Below are positions 48,121-58,617 of a stretch of DNA of 64,000 nt, in pieces (positions within the stretch are counted from its first letter, which is position 1; the number at the start of each line of letters is the position of its first letter). Below the pieces are notes generated by a model, which searched no databases, was not told where the DNA came from, and worked only from the letters and a program-made list of their open reading frames with translations. Location of the stretch: contig NW_021167085.1 in NCBI RefSeq assembly GCF_003711515.1, positions 1,967,691-2,031,690 on the forward strand, in the 5' to 3' direction. The translations under genes and the position numbers were made by a program. Origin of the DNA: Sodiomyces alkalinus F11 (taxonomy: Eukaryota > Ascomycota > Sordariomycetes > Glomerellales > Plectosphaerellaceae).

Positions 48121-48299
48121 GCGAGGGGGGGAGCGCTTATATTATAAAAAGTAGGTCCGTTACGAATTCTACGTGGACTAGATCAGGCTATTATCCTACG
48201 TCTTTTCTGGCTACACCGTAGCGTTAGTATTACGGTACCGCTACGATAGTATCCCGGGAGGGAGGCGGTGGTTATAATCTCCGTCTTAGTGGTTTTATC

Positions 48300-51060
48300 G
48301 ATTTTACTCCTATTACGCGCCCGTGGTTAATAGGCGCTTTTTTCTAATTTTTATCGACTATATAAATATAGACGGTAAAACCCCCTTATAGAGGGCTTTA
48401 ATAATTTCGAATCCCTATTAAGGCGAGCTCGAACTTTCGATATACGGATAAAGCTAGTTTACTGAACGATTTAATAGCTAGAATATAATATCCTTACCGT
48501 GGAAACCTTTTAGTAATAAGTTTAGATTTTACAGAAATATATACCGCTCTATTCTCGGTATCTATAGGCTCCCTGCATTTCTTCCCGATTATATAGGCTC
48601 GAGGAGATTAAGCGTCTTCCCGATTACCCTTACGCCCTTTAGATCCGACTATACTTAGATATTCTCTAGCCTTATATAGCTAGGTCACCTCGATAAGGGC
48701 TATAACCTTATAATTCGTGGGGCGAGGCGGTTTATTTATATATTCCTACTCTGCTTCTTAGGTGATATAAAGTAATAATAAGAGATATCTGGTTATTTAT
48801 CCTAGCGGGTAAATAAGCCGTGCCGCGAATATTTAATATCTAATAAGTCTCGTCATAATCTAAACTTCGATATCGTTAAAATAGCCGATACCTTTATTAT
48901 ATAAAGGCAGTTTATAAAAAGGCAGAAGTAATAGAGTAAGTCACGAAAAAAAGGTTAACTCTAAAGTCGGTCGGACTACTTAAAGATAATAGACTACTTA
49001 GGTTAACACGTTCCTTCTCTCCTATACTAAATCCGTACCGCACCCGTGTTCCCGATACTATATATTTAGAGTTTACGAGCTTTATTAAACTTACCTAGCT
49101 GATTTTAGTCGATTATATTATTCTTCTAAAATTTTATAAAGACTTTATCCGAGCTTTCTAATATACTCTTTTACTACCGGGATTTAAGAGGATCTAGTCC
49201 CCTCTTATATATATAGATTCCTAGCGTATAATAGAGGCGAGTATAGTATCGATTCTTATACCTGTTATTCTTCGATACTAGTTAAATATATAGCAGATAA
49301 CTCCTAGGTTTACTAATACTATTCGCTCGGAGGCTCCTAACTTTCTTAGATAAGAAAATATTTATAATAGTATATCTGCTGCCGATGTTATCGTTATAGC
49401 CTTCTAGAATATTACTTATTCTAATCTCTAGGTTACTGGACGCTATCCACTATAAGTTTTTAAGTAGAATTTCACGAGTATTATTATAAAGGGCCGAAAA
49501 TCGATTTAGTTAATCTTCTAGTCGGTAGCACGATATATATATAGTCGCCCTTTATAGCGACGGGCGCTATAAAAGACCTAAGGCCTTATATAATCTACCC
49601 TTTAGTCTATAAATAACTCGGGTCTCCGTTATAGTATAGCGAGTATCTAAGGCGTAGATAGTAAGTATATACGGTATCCTTATAAATATATATACGTGTT
49701 TAGTTTAAATATTAATATCGTAATATTATAGATAGTATAATTTTACGAACTAGAATACCCGATAATACATCGTAAGCTAGCGGAGTAACTAGAATCTCTA
49801 ATTTCACTATCCTAGAGGACTCGGTATTAAATATCTAAAGACTCCCGGTATCGGCTAAGATAGTTACCTACTAAAGAATAAGAGGTCTTCCGAATATTTA
49901 TATCGGGTTATACCTCTAGGACGTGTAAAAGCAGTATAGCTTATGCCGTCGAGTTTTTGCCTTCCTTAGAGAAGATAAATATAAAGAGTATAAGAGCGAT
50001 ATCACGAAAATAAACTATAGGAACGCTGCCTTAGTTCTGATATATCGTAAGCATTTAAGAAAGACTACCCGTCTTAGCCTATCCGGTTCCTTCGAGTTTA
50101 ACTATCCGAAAGTATACTCTGCGTTTATACGTTTCCGAACTAACTATACTATACTTACTTCTAGGATCGATAATAAGATATAGATCGGCGCCCCTAATAA
50201 GGAAGAAAACGATATACCTATATTTAATATCGTGGTAGATCTATTACACCTTAAGCCTCAATGCTTTAGGACTATATAGCAAAGAAAAGTCCGAAGCTAG
50301 ACGTGTTACCTTCTATCGATGCTTTTCCCGAACTAGTAACTAGACTCTAGCGAGTTTAATATACTATTATCTTAAGTATACGAGGAAGATTATAACCTTA
50401 GAAATCTTATATATAGAAGTCGTGACGCCCTAAGATAGTTCTCTAAAATCAGCTTTATAACTAAGGACCGGTAGGTTTACTGCTTCTCGGTTAATAACTT
50501 CATTCGTGTCCGAGATAAGTAGCTAGTACGGATCGATAGTATCTTCGTATATAGATTTACCGCCACTTTCCGAGTATTTTTATTATTACGATCACGATAG
50601 GCCCTATAACCGAAGATTTAATCCTAAAATGCCCGATATATTCCCTGACTAAGGATAGGATTATCGTCGGTTTACCGTTATTACGGGAAGATAGGGAATA
50701 GATCATATAGAGAGTAGATAAATCCTTTCTTTATTACCCTTATAATATATATATCGTCTAAGAATAGGACTATTTTAATTATTAAAAGCTCCCTTAGTAT
50801 TTCGGCGATTTGTTACTCGTGATATAACTCGTAAATCGTGAATACTACCTTATATTAAATATCTTATACTATAAATTTATAGAAATATTAGGAGATATTT
50901 TCCTTTTTCTTTTACTAGCTATCGGATTATTATTATATCCGTGAAATTAAAGCTTAGATACCCCGAGGGTACCTAGGTAAACGCGATCACGCTTAGTTAT
51001 AACGTCACCTATCCGAATAGAATTTTAGCTTTTTTCCCCCGCCTAATTATCCTTTATACT
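48300..51060 (+). pseudogene. Second half of the decayed transposase-like frame
   Basis: Plus-strand frame with RIP-type stops. Clear blocks are RFYRNIYRSILGIYRLPAFL (about 48526-48590), QLGHLDKGYNLII (about 48680-48715), CFLGDIK followed by a run of Gln-derived stops (about 48750-48790) and RHNLNFDIVKIADTF (48855-48895). These match, in order, the central part of the large ascomycete transposase-like family whose N-terminal half lies at 40480-41870. The FLGD-M-PQQ region resembles the core of Tnp2-type transposases, but I could not identify catalytic residues with confidence. Confidence 0.55.
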
Positions 51061-51289
51061 CCTATCCTTATAATTTACCTAGGTAATCTCCTAGTAAAAA
51101 TAACCACTCTAATCTCTCCACCACACGCACTATACTATCTTTCTATTATACTTTAGACTACTCTAGACTATCTATCTATTATCTCTAGACTATCTATCTA
51201 TTATACGAATTATACTATTATTGTCTGGCCTAATACTAAATTTTCACATAACGGTTCTCCTAATAAATGCTATAGGGAAATAAGGTTAC

Positions 51290-51620
51290 TGCTTAAGCGT
51301 GTTAGTAGGCTAGCCACCCTCTAATATTATCTTACTAGCTTCTAAACTTTTACTACCGGCTACCGTTAGAGTGCGTTAGCAGACTTTTAGTCTACTAATA
51401 GTATCTTACTAGCTTTATTATAGATAGCTTCTAAGCTTTTACTACCGACTACCGCTCGAGTGCTTTAGTAGGCTTTTAGCCTACTAATAGTATCCTGCTA
51501 GCTTATTATAGATAGCTAGAGCTTTACTACTACTTATAGGTATTAGAGGAGGACGAGGTAGTACGCCGCTCGAGTATATTAACGGGCTTCTAGTCTGCTA
51601 ATAATGTCTTACTAGCGTCC
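51290..51620. repeat. Degenerate tandem repeat, about 75-115-bp spacing
   Basis: The block TTAGTAGGCT...TAGTCTACTAATAGTATC...TTACTAGCTT, with TTTTACTACCGACTACCG inside, recurs about four times (near 51297, 51370, 51460 and 51575) with length differences and substitutions. It lies just downstream of the transposase-like frame and could be subterminal repeats of that element. Confidence 0.5.
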
Positions 51621-52032
51621 CTTAAGACCTACCTTAGTTATAATATATATATAAAATATAATAGAATTTAACTAGCGATAGCTTTAAATTCACTCGCTAA
51701 CTAGTGAAAAAATAATAGTCGAAGCGTTAAGCGCGGTGTGGTATACTATTAGTCCTTACTACCTAGACACTCCTTTACGTTACTTTAGCTTTCTAGTAAG
51801 CCGATTAATTTCTACTCTCCTTACCCGCGCTCGATAATATCTAACCTGGAAGTTTCACTATATAATTCTGCCCGATAGAAGATAGTATAAAAGCTAAATC
51901 CCTGTTACTGCTTATACTTACTAACTTAAATATATATCCTTTAGTAGTTTATAATACTTACTACTCTTCTATATTAAGGCCTAGCGGATAGCAGAACTAT
52001 AAGTTACTTAGACTTTTCCTAGATATTTCTTT

Positions 52033-52140
52033 AATATTATATTAAGTAATACTTTAGAGTTATAAAAAGAAATATTATATTAACTAATACTTTAGAGTTA
52101 TAAAAAGAAATATTATATTAACTAATACTTTAGAGTTATA
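52033..52140. repeat. 38-bp tandem repeat, 2.8 copies
   Basis: Units start at 52033, 52071 and 52109; each contains TAATACTTTAGAGTTATAAA. The first two units differ by one base, and units two and three are identical as far as they run. The near-identity contrasts with the heavy decay around it, so the duplication probably arose after most of the mutation. Confidence 0.85.
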
Positions 52141-53086
52141 TCTAGGTACTACTATAATATAGATAAGTAGTATTCTACCTATAACTCCGATATTCTGCTA
52201 TCCTAGATTCCTCTCTATACCTATATAACGCTTTACTTCCTATTACCTTTAGGTAGTCTAGGTATAGCGAAGAATGCCTTAACTAAGGTAAGGTAGGTAC
52301 CTTATATAACCTAGAAGATATCGGAATTCACGGCTTTACTAACTTAGACTAGGAAGTAGGTTATAGTTTAAGTTATTTTAACGAATATAGCATAGTATCT
52401 AGACCCGACCGGTATAACTTTTACTAACCACCTAACCTTAGGGATAATAGGTAATAGAGATACGATAGTGAGGATTAATAATTAAAAGGACACGATATAG
52501 TCGATAATATAGTTATATATTTAGTTTAAGATTCGAAATTTATTAATTAAATACCTGCCGTATTCTATTATATTAAGTACCTAAGTACCTATCGCTATAA
52601 TACTACCTAGTATAGAGAATCTTAATAGTATAAATAATTAGTTATTATGCCTTTATAATATCCTATTAATTAGGTTAGTATAACTATCGCTAGTTATTAT
52701 AGTTAGCTAGTTAGGGTAAGTATTATAACTAGGCTATTATAGCGGATAGTCTAGTAATTAGTCGTTAGAGTAATATTTCGTTCACGATATTAAAATTAGT
52801 AGAATAATAGTGTAGATATAATAATCACGCTAGGATATACTATTCGACATAATATACTATCCAGGATCTAATAGACTAACCAGTCTATCATGCTAGCCTA
52901 CTCTAGTCACCGTTTTCTCGTTCTTATACTAACTACCGTAATAGGAGGAATATTACTATATAATAACTAACTAAAATAGTAAGGTGCCTAGACAGGCTAA
53001 ATCTTAGATATAATAGTATTAATATATTGAAATGCGTAACTGACCACGCTGGTCATTCTATCAACAGTCTAACCAGCACACTATCC

Positions 53087-53115
53087 AGACCCCCCCCCCC
53101 CTACCCGGGTAGGTA
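53087..53115 (-). repeat. Right copy of inverted repeat flanking the island
   Basis: AGA, a tract of 12 C, TACCCGGGTAGGTA: the reverse complement of 35927-35953 apart from one extra C/G and one extra T/A. See the left copy. Confidence 0.55.
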
Positions 53116-54282
53116 AGGTAGGTAGTGTACCCCGGGGTCCGCCCTACAGCACCTAATAATTACGTGTGGTAAGTAAGGGACAGGCAAGTGAAATTAGGTG
53201 AGACCAGCTGTGGTGTCCTTTCAAATACCATTTCTGAAGTTTCTGAGAACAGCAACTTTCTTCAAAGTACGGACTTGTCAACCTGCACGAAGCACGAGGC
53301 TATAGCGGTGGGGATTTGGAGGGTCGTGTGACATTGCCCCAACCTCCGCACCTCCAGACCTGGAAGCCCAGCGCCGACTTTCGAAGTAACTAAGGTACGG
53401 AGTACCGATTGTGCTCCGATGTACGCACTCTCGCCGATTGTAGGTTGTGGGCTTATGGGGTATCAAGTGCCTAGGTAGGTACTTTACCTAATAAGGCACT
53501 GTATCAGGCGATGACGGCATCACTTGTCTGGCACTATTAAAAGACCGCTTATTGGACAGGAAAAGACCGTCACTGGTCCTGTGCCCATGCGACAGGTACC
53601 TTACCTAGGTAAGGTATGCACCGTAGGTACCTCACTTCGAACAGAAAAGAGAATGGGCCCAGAATGATCCCAGAATGATCCCAGACCGATCCAGCTCCAT
53701 CATAGAGCAGGTGCAGTTCACTGTCATCGGCAACTCTCCCCGCCTTTGTTCCTCTCGCCCTGACCTTGTCCTAGTACAAGGAATGACTCCTTTTCTCTCC
53801 TCTCCCTCTCCTTTAGCCTTCTCGCGACTCTCCTTCTCATTATTCGGGTTCTCCTATATCCAGCCTCGAGCCACGCTGCTCCAATTCCCCAAATTTTCCA
53901 TCTATGGAAGGGTAATATCTACCCCGCTGTTTAGCTGTTTCTCCATGTGACTTCAACGAATGAATTACCTGCGTCCCACGTTACGTACCGGTTAGCTGAT
54001 CGGCGGCTGGCTTCTCCTCTCTCTCTCTCTCTCTCTCCTTGCCGACTAGTTACCTACCTACATACCTACTACCTACCTTGCGCCTACGTTACGACTGACG
54101 ATTCACAAACGGTCTCCTTCGCTCGCCTCCCTACTTTACGTCTTGCTGTCAGACGAGCGGTATTCTGACTTGGCAGCCCCCTACGGGTTTATCAGTCCTG
54201 GCAGCACCAACACTGCGAGTCTTAAATGTAGATCGACCCGAACAACCCATACTCCAGCGCCTGTTTTCTTTCACCGAGCACC
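53116..54282. other. Right flank of island and promoter of RING gene
   Basis: Normal dinucleotide composition. Short GGTAGGTA/ACCTTACC motifs are dense here (for example 53111-53125, 53468-53490, 53596-53630 and 54050-54080). A CT microsatellite lies at 54018-54037. No gene is recognised before 54283. Confidence 0.5.
54018..54037. repeat. CT dinucleotide microsatellite
   Basis: About ten CT units, 246 bp before the start of the RING gene, probably in its promoter or leader. Confidence 0.8.
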
Positions 54283-56208
54283 ATGCGCACCCCGAGGCTC
54301 CTTATCCTCATTTTATTTCTCGTCGCGTGCCTTTTCCTTCTATGCCGGTTCATCACCGTCGTGTCTGGCCTCGAGCCCCTTGTCACGAACTCTGTGGTAC
54401 CAATCAAAGCGACACCGTCCACCTCGTCGACAAACGACGCCTCCTCACCCGCCCGCTCCTCTCGCCTCCGCGCCCTTTTCTTCAACTCGGGCCTCTCGCT
54501 TTTCAGCCCAAATGCTGTAATTAGCCTTACCGACGACAACAGCACGTCGTTTCCCGCCCAACCAGCCGCTTTTGGGCCCAGACTTCCCGCCAAGGGTCTT
54601 AGCGCCCAACTATGGGTCGGAAGCACCTTCACCGATGACAATTTGAAGGAAGACCAGGGAGAAGGGGAACTCGGCTGCAGTGATATACCGGGCTGGGAGG
54701 ATGGCCGCGGCTCGCTCCTGCCGTCCAAGATTCCTGGTTCTCGGGGGGTACCACCACGGCACTCTGCCAATACGGAAAGGCATCTTCGCCGCGATCCGGC
54801 CTCCGATGGGACCGACGACCATATACATAACGAAGTTGTCTCCCGCAGGACCGATACCGACACCCTAGGGGCATCGCAAGAGTTTGCTGGTAAGACTGTG
54901 CTTCTGAGCCGCGGTGGCTGCGGCTTTTACGAAAAAGTCCTGTGGGCGCAACGTCGTGGCGCCACGGCCCTCATCGTGGGAGATAACCAAAAAGGACGAC
55001 CCCTCATCCAGATGTACGCCAGAGGGGATACATCAAACGTGTCCATCCCCTCGGTCTTTACTTCTCGGACCACGGCCCATCTCCTTGCGTCGCTTACACA
55101 GCCTGGAAGCTTCGCCGAACGAATAACAGACGATGATGGGCATTCTACCCTGGGAGTATTGCAAGCTGCCGGCCTTTCAAAGGGCGGCGATAAATCAGGC
55201 TGGATGCGAGGGCTTGGAGACAATCATTCTGAGAAGCGACCTGTGAACAACCCACCAATTCGCCACGACGGCCTCTGGGTCACCATCACACCCTCCACCA
55301 ACGGCAACCCTTTTTTCGATACACTCTTGGTGCTGGTGATTAGTCCCCTCATCACTCTGACAATAGTCTACGGCCTACTACTTGTTCGAGCACGAATCCG
55401 TCGTCGACGGTGGCGGGCTCCCAAGTCTGTCATTGACCGTCTTCCAGTGCGCACCTACCAAACCGTGTCACCGTCACCGCTTCAGACGCCTAGGGTCCCG
55501 TCGCCACTTAGCGATTCACCCACAACCCCGCTCCTGCAGGAGACCCTCGCTGTCTCAAGGCCCCGCTCAACAACTTCTACCGGTGTCCCGGAGGCCGACC
55601 GCCGCTTGATCAAGACGCTGGAGCCTCAAACAGCTGGGTCGACCCGTCGGTCTGAGCGAGAAAAGGCCTTGGGAAGCATATCCAGCGAATGGAAGAAATA
55701 CATGAGCCGACAAGTGGAATGTGTCGTTTGTCTGGAAGAATATATTGATGGGGTTAGCCGGGTCATGAGCCTTCCCTGCGGCCATGAGTTCCACGCGGAG
55801 TGCATGTCAGTTTTCCCCCCTCGTCTGGTGTTGGTTATATAGTAGTTTCAAAGCCGCTAACACAGTCCCAGCACCCCTTGGCTCACCACTCGGCGCCGAA
55901 CCTGTCCCATCTGCAAGGGAGACGTAGTGCGGTCTCTTGCGAGAGGTTCCACCTCAAGTCCGAGATACGAACCCTACCGTGACGATGATAGCGAGGATGA
56001 GAGTGAAAGCGAGGGAGAAACGGAAGCTGAAGACGAGGGCGAGCCTTCGGGATCTAGACTGGAAGATGATGATCTCGAGCATGGAATATACGCCCCGACC
56101 CCTCAGAGACGACTCACCCGCGCAGAAGCCTGGCTCGGGAGGTTGGCGACCAACTTCGGCACTACGACACCTTCCGGCGAATCGTCGCGACAAGGTCGGG
56201 ACCGGTGA
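54283..56208 (+). CDS. PA-TM-RING type E3 ubiquitin ligase
   Basis: Membrane-bound RING-H2 ligase of about 619 residues. Exons 54283-55805 and 55872-56208; the RING is split by the intron (HAEC-I/T-PWL). Order: an N-terminal hydrophobic signal/anchor (LLILILFLVACLFLLCRFIT), a luminal protease-associated domain (about 190-300, with KTVLLSRGGCGFYEKVLWAQ and GATALIVGD), a transmembrane helix at about 345-368 (TLLVLVISPLITLTIVYGLL) and the RING-H2 at about 485-535 (CVVCLEEY, LPCGHEFHAEC, TCPIC). An acidic C-terminal tail follows. PA-TM-RING proteins ubiquitinate substrates at Golgi, endosome or vacuole membranes. Acceptor choice at 55872 rather than 55866 restores normal RING spacing. Confidence 0.93.
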
Positions 56209-57134
56209 CTGATCGATGGCCTGGGATGGGTTTCCCGAATTCTTCATACGTAGCCTGGAGTTCTAAGTTGGTTTGGTTGTTTGGCATGTTACGAGCCCTT
56301 TGCATTTGAAATATTACCGTCTCATATTGGTACGGGGCGTATACATGGAGGAGTAAGGTCTTTTTGTTTCTTCTTTCTTCTCTCTTTCCTTTGGGCCCGG
56401 GCATTGGGCAGGAAGGGGTGCATATGGCTAGAACAGCTCAGCGAGGACCAGTTGGTTTATCTTCGTTTGAACTCTTCTGGGTTTGCTAGAGTGCGGAGAT
56501 GGTTGCGCACCTGGCGTGGTGCATTGCGCCTGTGTCTTGACACACCATGGGTACGCTTCGTGATGTCCACTTTGATCAACAGTTCGGAAAGCGGCGGTAG
56601 ACAGAGGACACCTCTTAATGAATGCACGGAAATTCAGAGGCATATTGAAAGAGATAGCATGAAGTTATATGATCATGTCAGCCGTCGTCATTCGACTTGA
56701 GCTAGAAGAGGCGGATCCTCGAACAAGCATTTTTACTTGCCCAACATGTTCGCCGATTGCAACTCTGTTGTCACTCATATTGCGCCATGCAGAGTGGAAT
56801 CCTTCCTGTATATTTGGACTCGGGTGTAATTGCATGTGTCGACAGTAATGGTTCTGCTGTACGACAATATTGATCCCGCTTACACCCGATGTGAAGCAAA
56901 GTTGGGGATCATCAGATCATCAGACTAGTTGGAGCTTAGTGCTCCCCTTCGGCGCCGAATACTATTTACAGCACCGTCGTCGTCCTGAGGATGTTCTGCG
57001 TCTTCACATGGGAGCCATTCTGAACTTGTACCTAGGCCTGCAGTGCTTGCTCCAGACGTGCATGTCCCGGTGGCATTACCAATATGGATAAAGGAGACGA
57101 GAAAGGAAAACTTAGAGGAGAGGGCATCCGAGAT
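56209..57134. other. Intergenic, convergent 3' flanks
   Basis: About 930 bp between the RING gene (+) and the LanC-like gene (-). No feature is recognised. Confidence 0.5.
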
Positions 57135-58617
57135 TTAGATGTCGTTGTATAGGATCATCTTAGGCAGCTTCCTCTCGCACACCAGCCCGGTCCAGGCGGC
57201 ACTGGGGTCGTAGTTCATGAGGAGCATGGTGTCCTTGCCGTACGAGGCGGGACGGAAGATGGACGGGTCGGCGCGGCGGGCCTCAGTTACCTTGTCTGGC
57301 GTTGCGAGGGCGAGGAAGTGTTCTCTTTCTGGGCCAGGCGGGAAGATGCTAGTGCCTGTCAGCATGCGTGCAATCATTACCGCAGCCCGGCCCCTCCACG
57401 GACAAGGCTCTCCGAGTGTATCTGGCCGGCGCGATTATGACAAGGAAGAGAAAGGGAAGAGAACGTTTGATGGGCCAAGCGACGTACAGCGCGTTACCTA
57501 AAATACCGTGGCAGAGGCTCGGTTCCTTGCGCAACAACCCGTGGTCCCAAGTGATGGCCCTGCCCTTTTCGATGGCGGCGTCGATCCTGTGCTTCAAAGA
57601 CGGGAAGAAAGGTCGTAGGGAGAGAAGCGACAAGACGAAGCCGGGGGCACCATGGCACCACTGCACCAGCTCTTTTTTCTTCTTCTTTACGGTAGTCCCA
57701 GCGCCTGGCGGCGGCGGCGGTTGCACGGAGGAGGGCCAGTTGCCGTCTTCGAACTGCAGGTCGAGCAGACGCTCCAGGCGGTGGGTTAGGCGCGGGGCGA
57801 GCGGAGGGGTGGTGAGGACGAGCTGGGTGAGGATTCCGATGTCGCCGTGGGCGGCACCGAGGTAGTGGGTACCTGACCAGAGCCAGTTGCCGGCGCCGCC
57901 GTCGTCGGTGGCGAGGATGCGGTCGGTTAGGTGGACGACGTAGCGTTCGACGAGCGGGGCTGAGGTGGGAACCCAATGGCGGACGAGGCGGAGAAGGTAG
58001 AGAGCACCTGCTCGTCCGTAGACGAGCTCGGAAGGGAATGGGTCCGATTCCCCTCCTTGCTTCCCTGTGCTGGTGCTGCTACTGCTGCTGTGGGCTCCCC
58101 GACTTGGGCCGTGATGGTGTCCGAGGTCAGAGTCGATTGACTCGGACCTCCTTTCATGTGCCGTGGAGGATGACGACGATGAGGTCGGGCGAGTGGCGGT
58201 GTGCCTCGGCAAAGGCCCAATGATGTCGGGAAAAGGGGCGAGGAAGTCTCGGACGTCTTTCAGATCCTTGGTGATACAAGCGCGCACGGCTGGGTGGGCG
58301 AGGCGCTCGCAGGCCAGCCCACAGTTGCCGGGCTCAAGGGCAAGGCGACCCCTGTCGCCAGAAATGTAGGCACGAGCCCAATGAATAGCCGGGTAGCCGT
58401 GAATACGGAGCTGAGGGAGTGAGCTGGATATGTGAAGGAAGAGATAGGCGATGCCGGTGTGGCCGGTGAAAAGGCCATGGAGCTGGGACTTCGTGTAGGT
58501 AGATTGAGGCGGGGAGGTGTTGAGAATGCGTTGAAGAGACGTCAAGAGGAGCTGCTCGGGCTCGGAAGATAAGGTGAGAAGGGAAGAAAAATCGTTGGGA
58601 ATGTGTCTCTGCTCCAT
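57135..58617 (-). CDS. LanC-like (lanthionine synthetase C-like) protein
   Basis: Eukaryotic LanC-like protein, about 446 residues, with the alpha/alpha toroid fold. Exons (minus): 58617-57498 and 57355-57135, joined in phase within CHGILG/TSIFPP. The start at 58617 (MEQRHIPNDF) is the first ATG fitting the family. Repeated helices are interrupted at about residues 155-205 by a Ser/His/Arg-rich insertion that is probably disordered. The zinc-site motifs are present: AAHGDIGIL (about 270), QWCHGAPG (about 320) and SLCHGILG (about 370). Animal LanCL proteins add glutathione to dehydrated residues; the role in fungi is not established. No lantibiotic-type precursor or dehydratase is nearby. Confidence 0.92.

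Larger units (their letters stand above)
43300..48200 (-). mobile_element. Decayed Tad-type LINE, nested in the transposase-like frame
   Basis: Minus-strand non-LTR retrotransposon with two decayed frames in the usual order: ORF1 with zinc knuckle, then ORF2 with endonuclease, reverse transcriptase and a C-terminal Cys/His motif (each listed separately). All decay is of the CA/TG-to-TA type. The 3' end may extend to about 41870; 41870-43300 has an unusual G/C- and GGT-rich composition and a palindromic CCCCGGGGCCCCGGGG at about 41834. No poly-A tail or target-site duplication was recognised. Confidence 0.8.
36090..53030. repeat. CA/TG-depleted (RIP-type) transposon island
   Basis: About 17 kb with almost no CA or TG dinucleotides and a great excess of TA, while CG, GC and CC stay common. 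ATG codons are nearly gone, so only a few short random frames exist. This is the footprint expected from RIP acting almost only on CpA. The edges are fairly sharp: normal dinucleotides persist to about 36090 on the left and resume at about 53030 on the right. Protein frames can still be followed in parts, with stops at Gln and Trp codons. Contents are listed separately; 36090-36550, 41870-43300, 48200-48300 and 51620-53030 show no protein I can recognise. Confidence 0.9.

Noticed and set aside
51120..51210. Possible CRISPR-like or satellite array (CTATCTATTAT repeats)
   Set aside because: Only a few imperfect short units without regular spacers, in a fungal nuclear context; simple slippage in decayed DNA explains it.
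36090..53030. Idea that the island is a centromere or mitochondrial insert
   Set aside because: The presence of readable transposon frames and strict CA/TG loss is explained by RIP of nested elements; no mitochondrial gene or satellite array was seen. A centromere cannot be excluded without CenH3 data, but nothing here demands it.
57135..58617. Lanthipeptide biosynthetic cluster around the LanC-like gene
   Set aside because: No precursor peptide, LanB/LanM-type dehydratase or dedicated transporter is adjacent; eukaryotic LanC-like genes are normally solitary.
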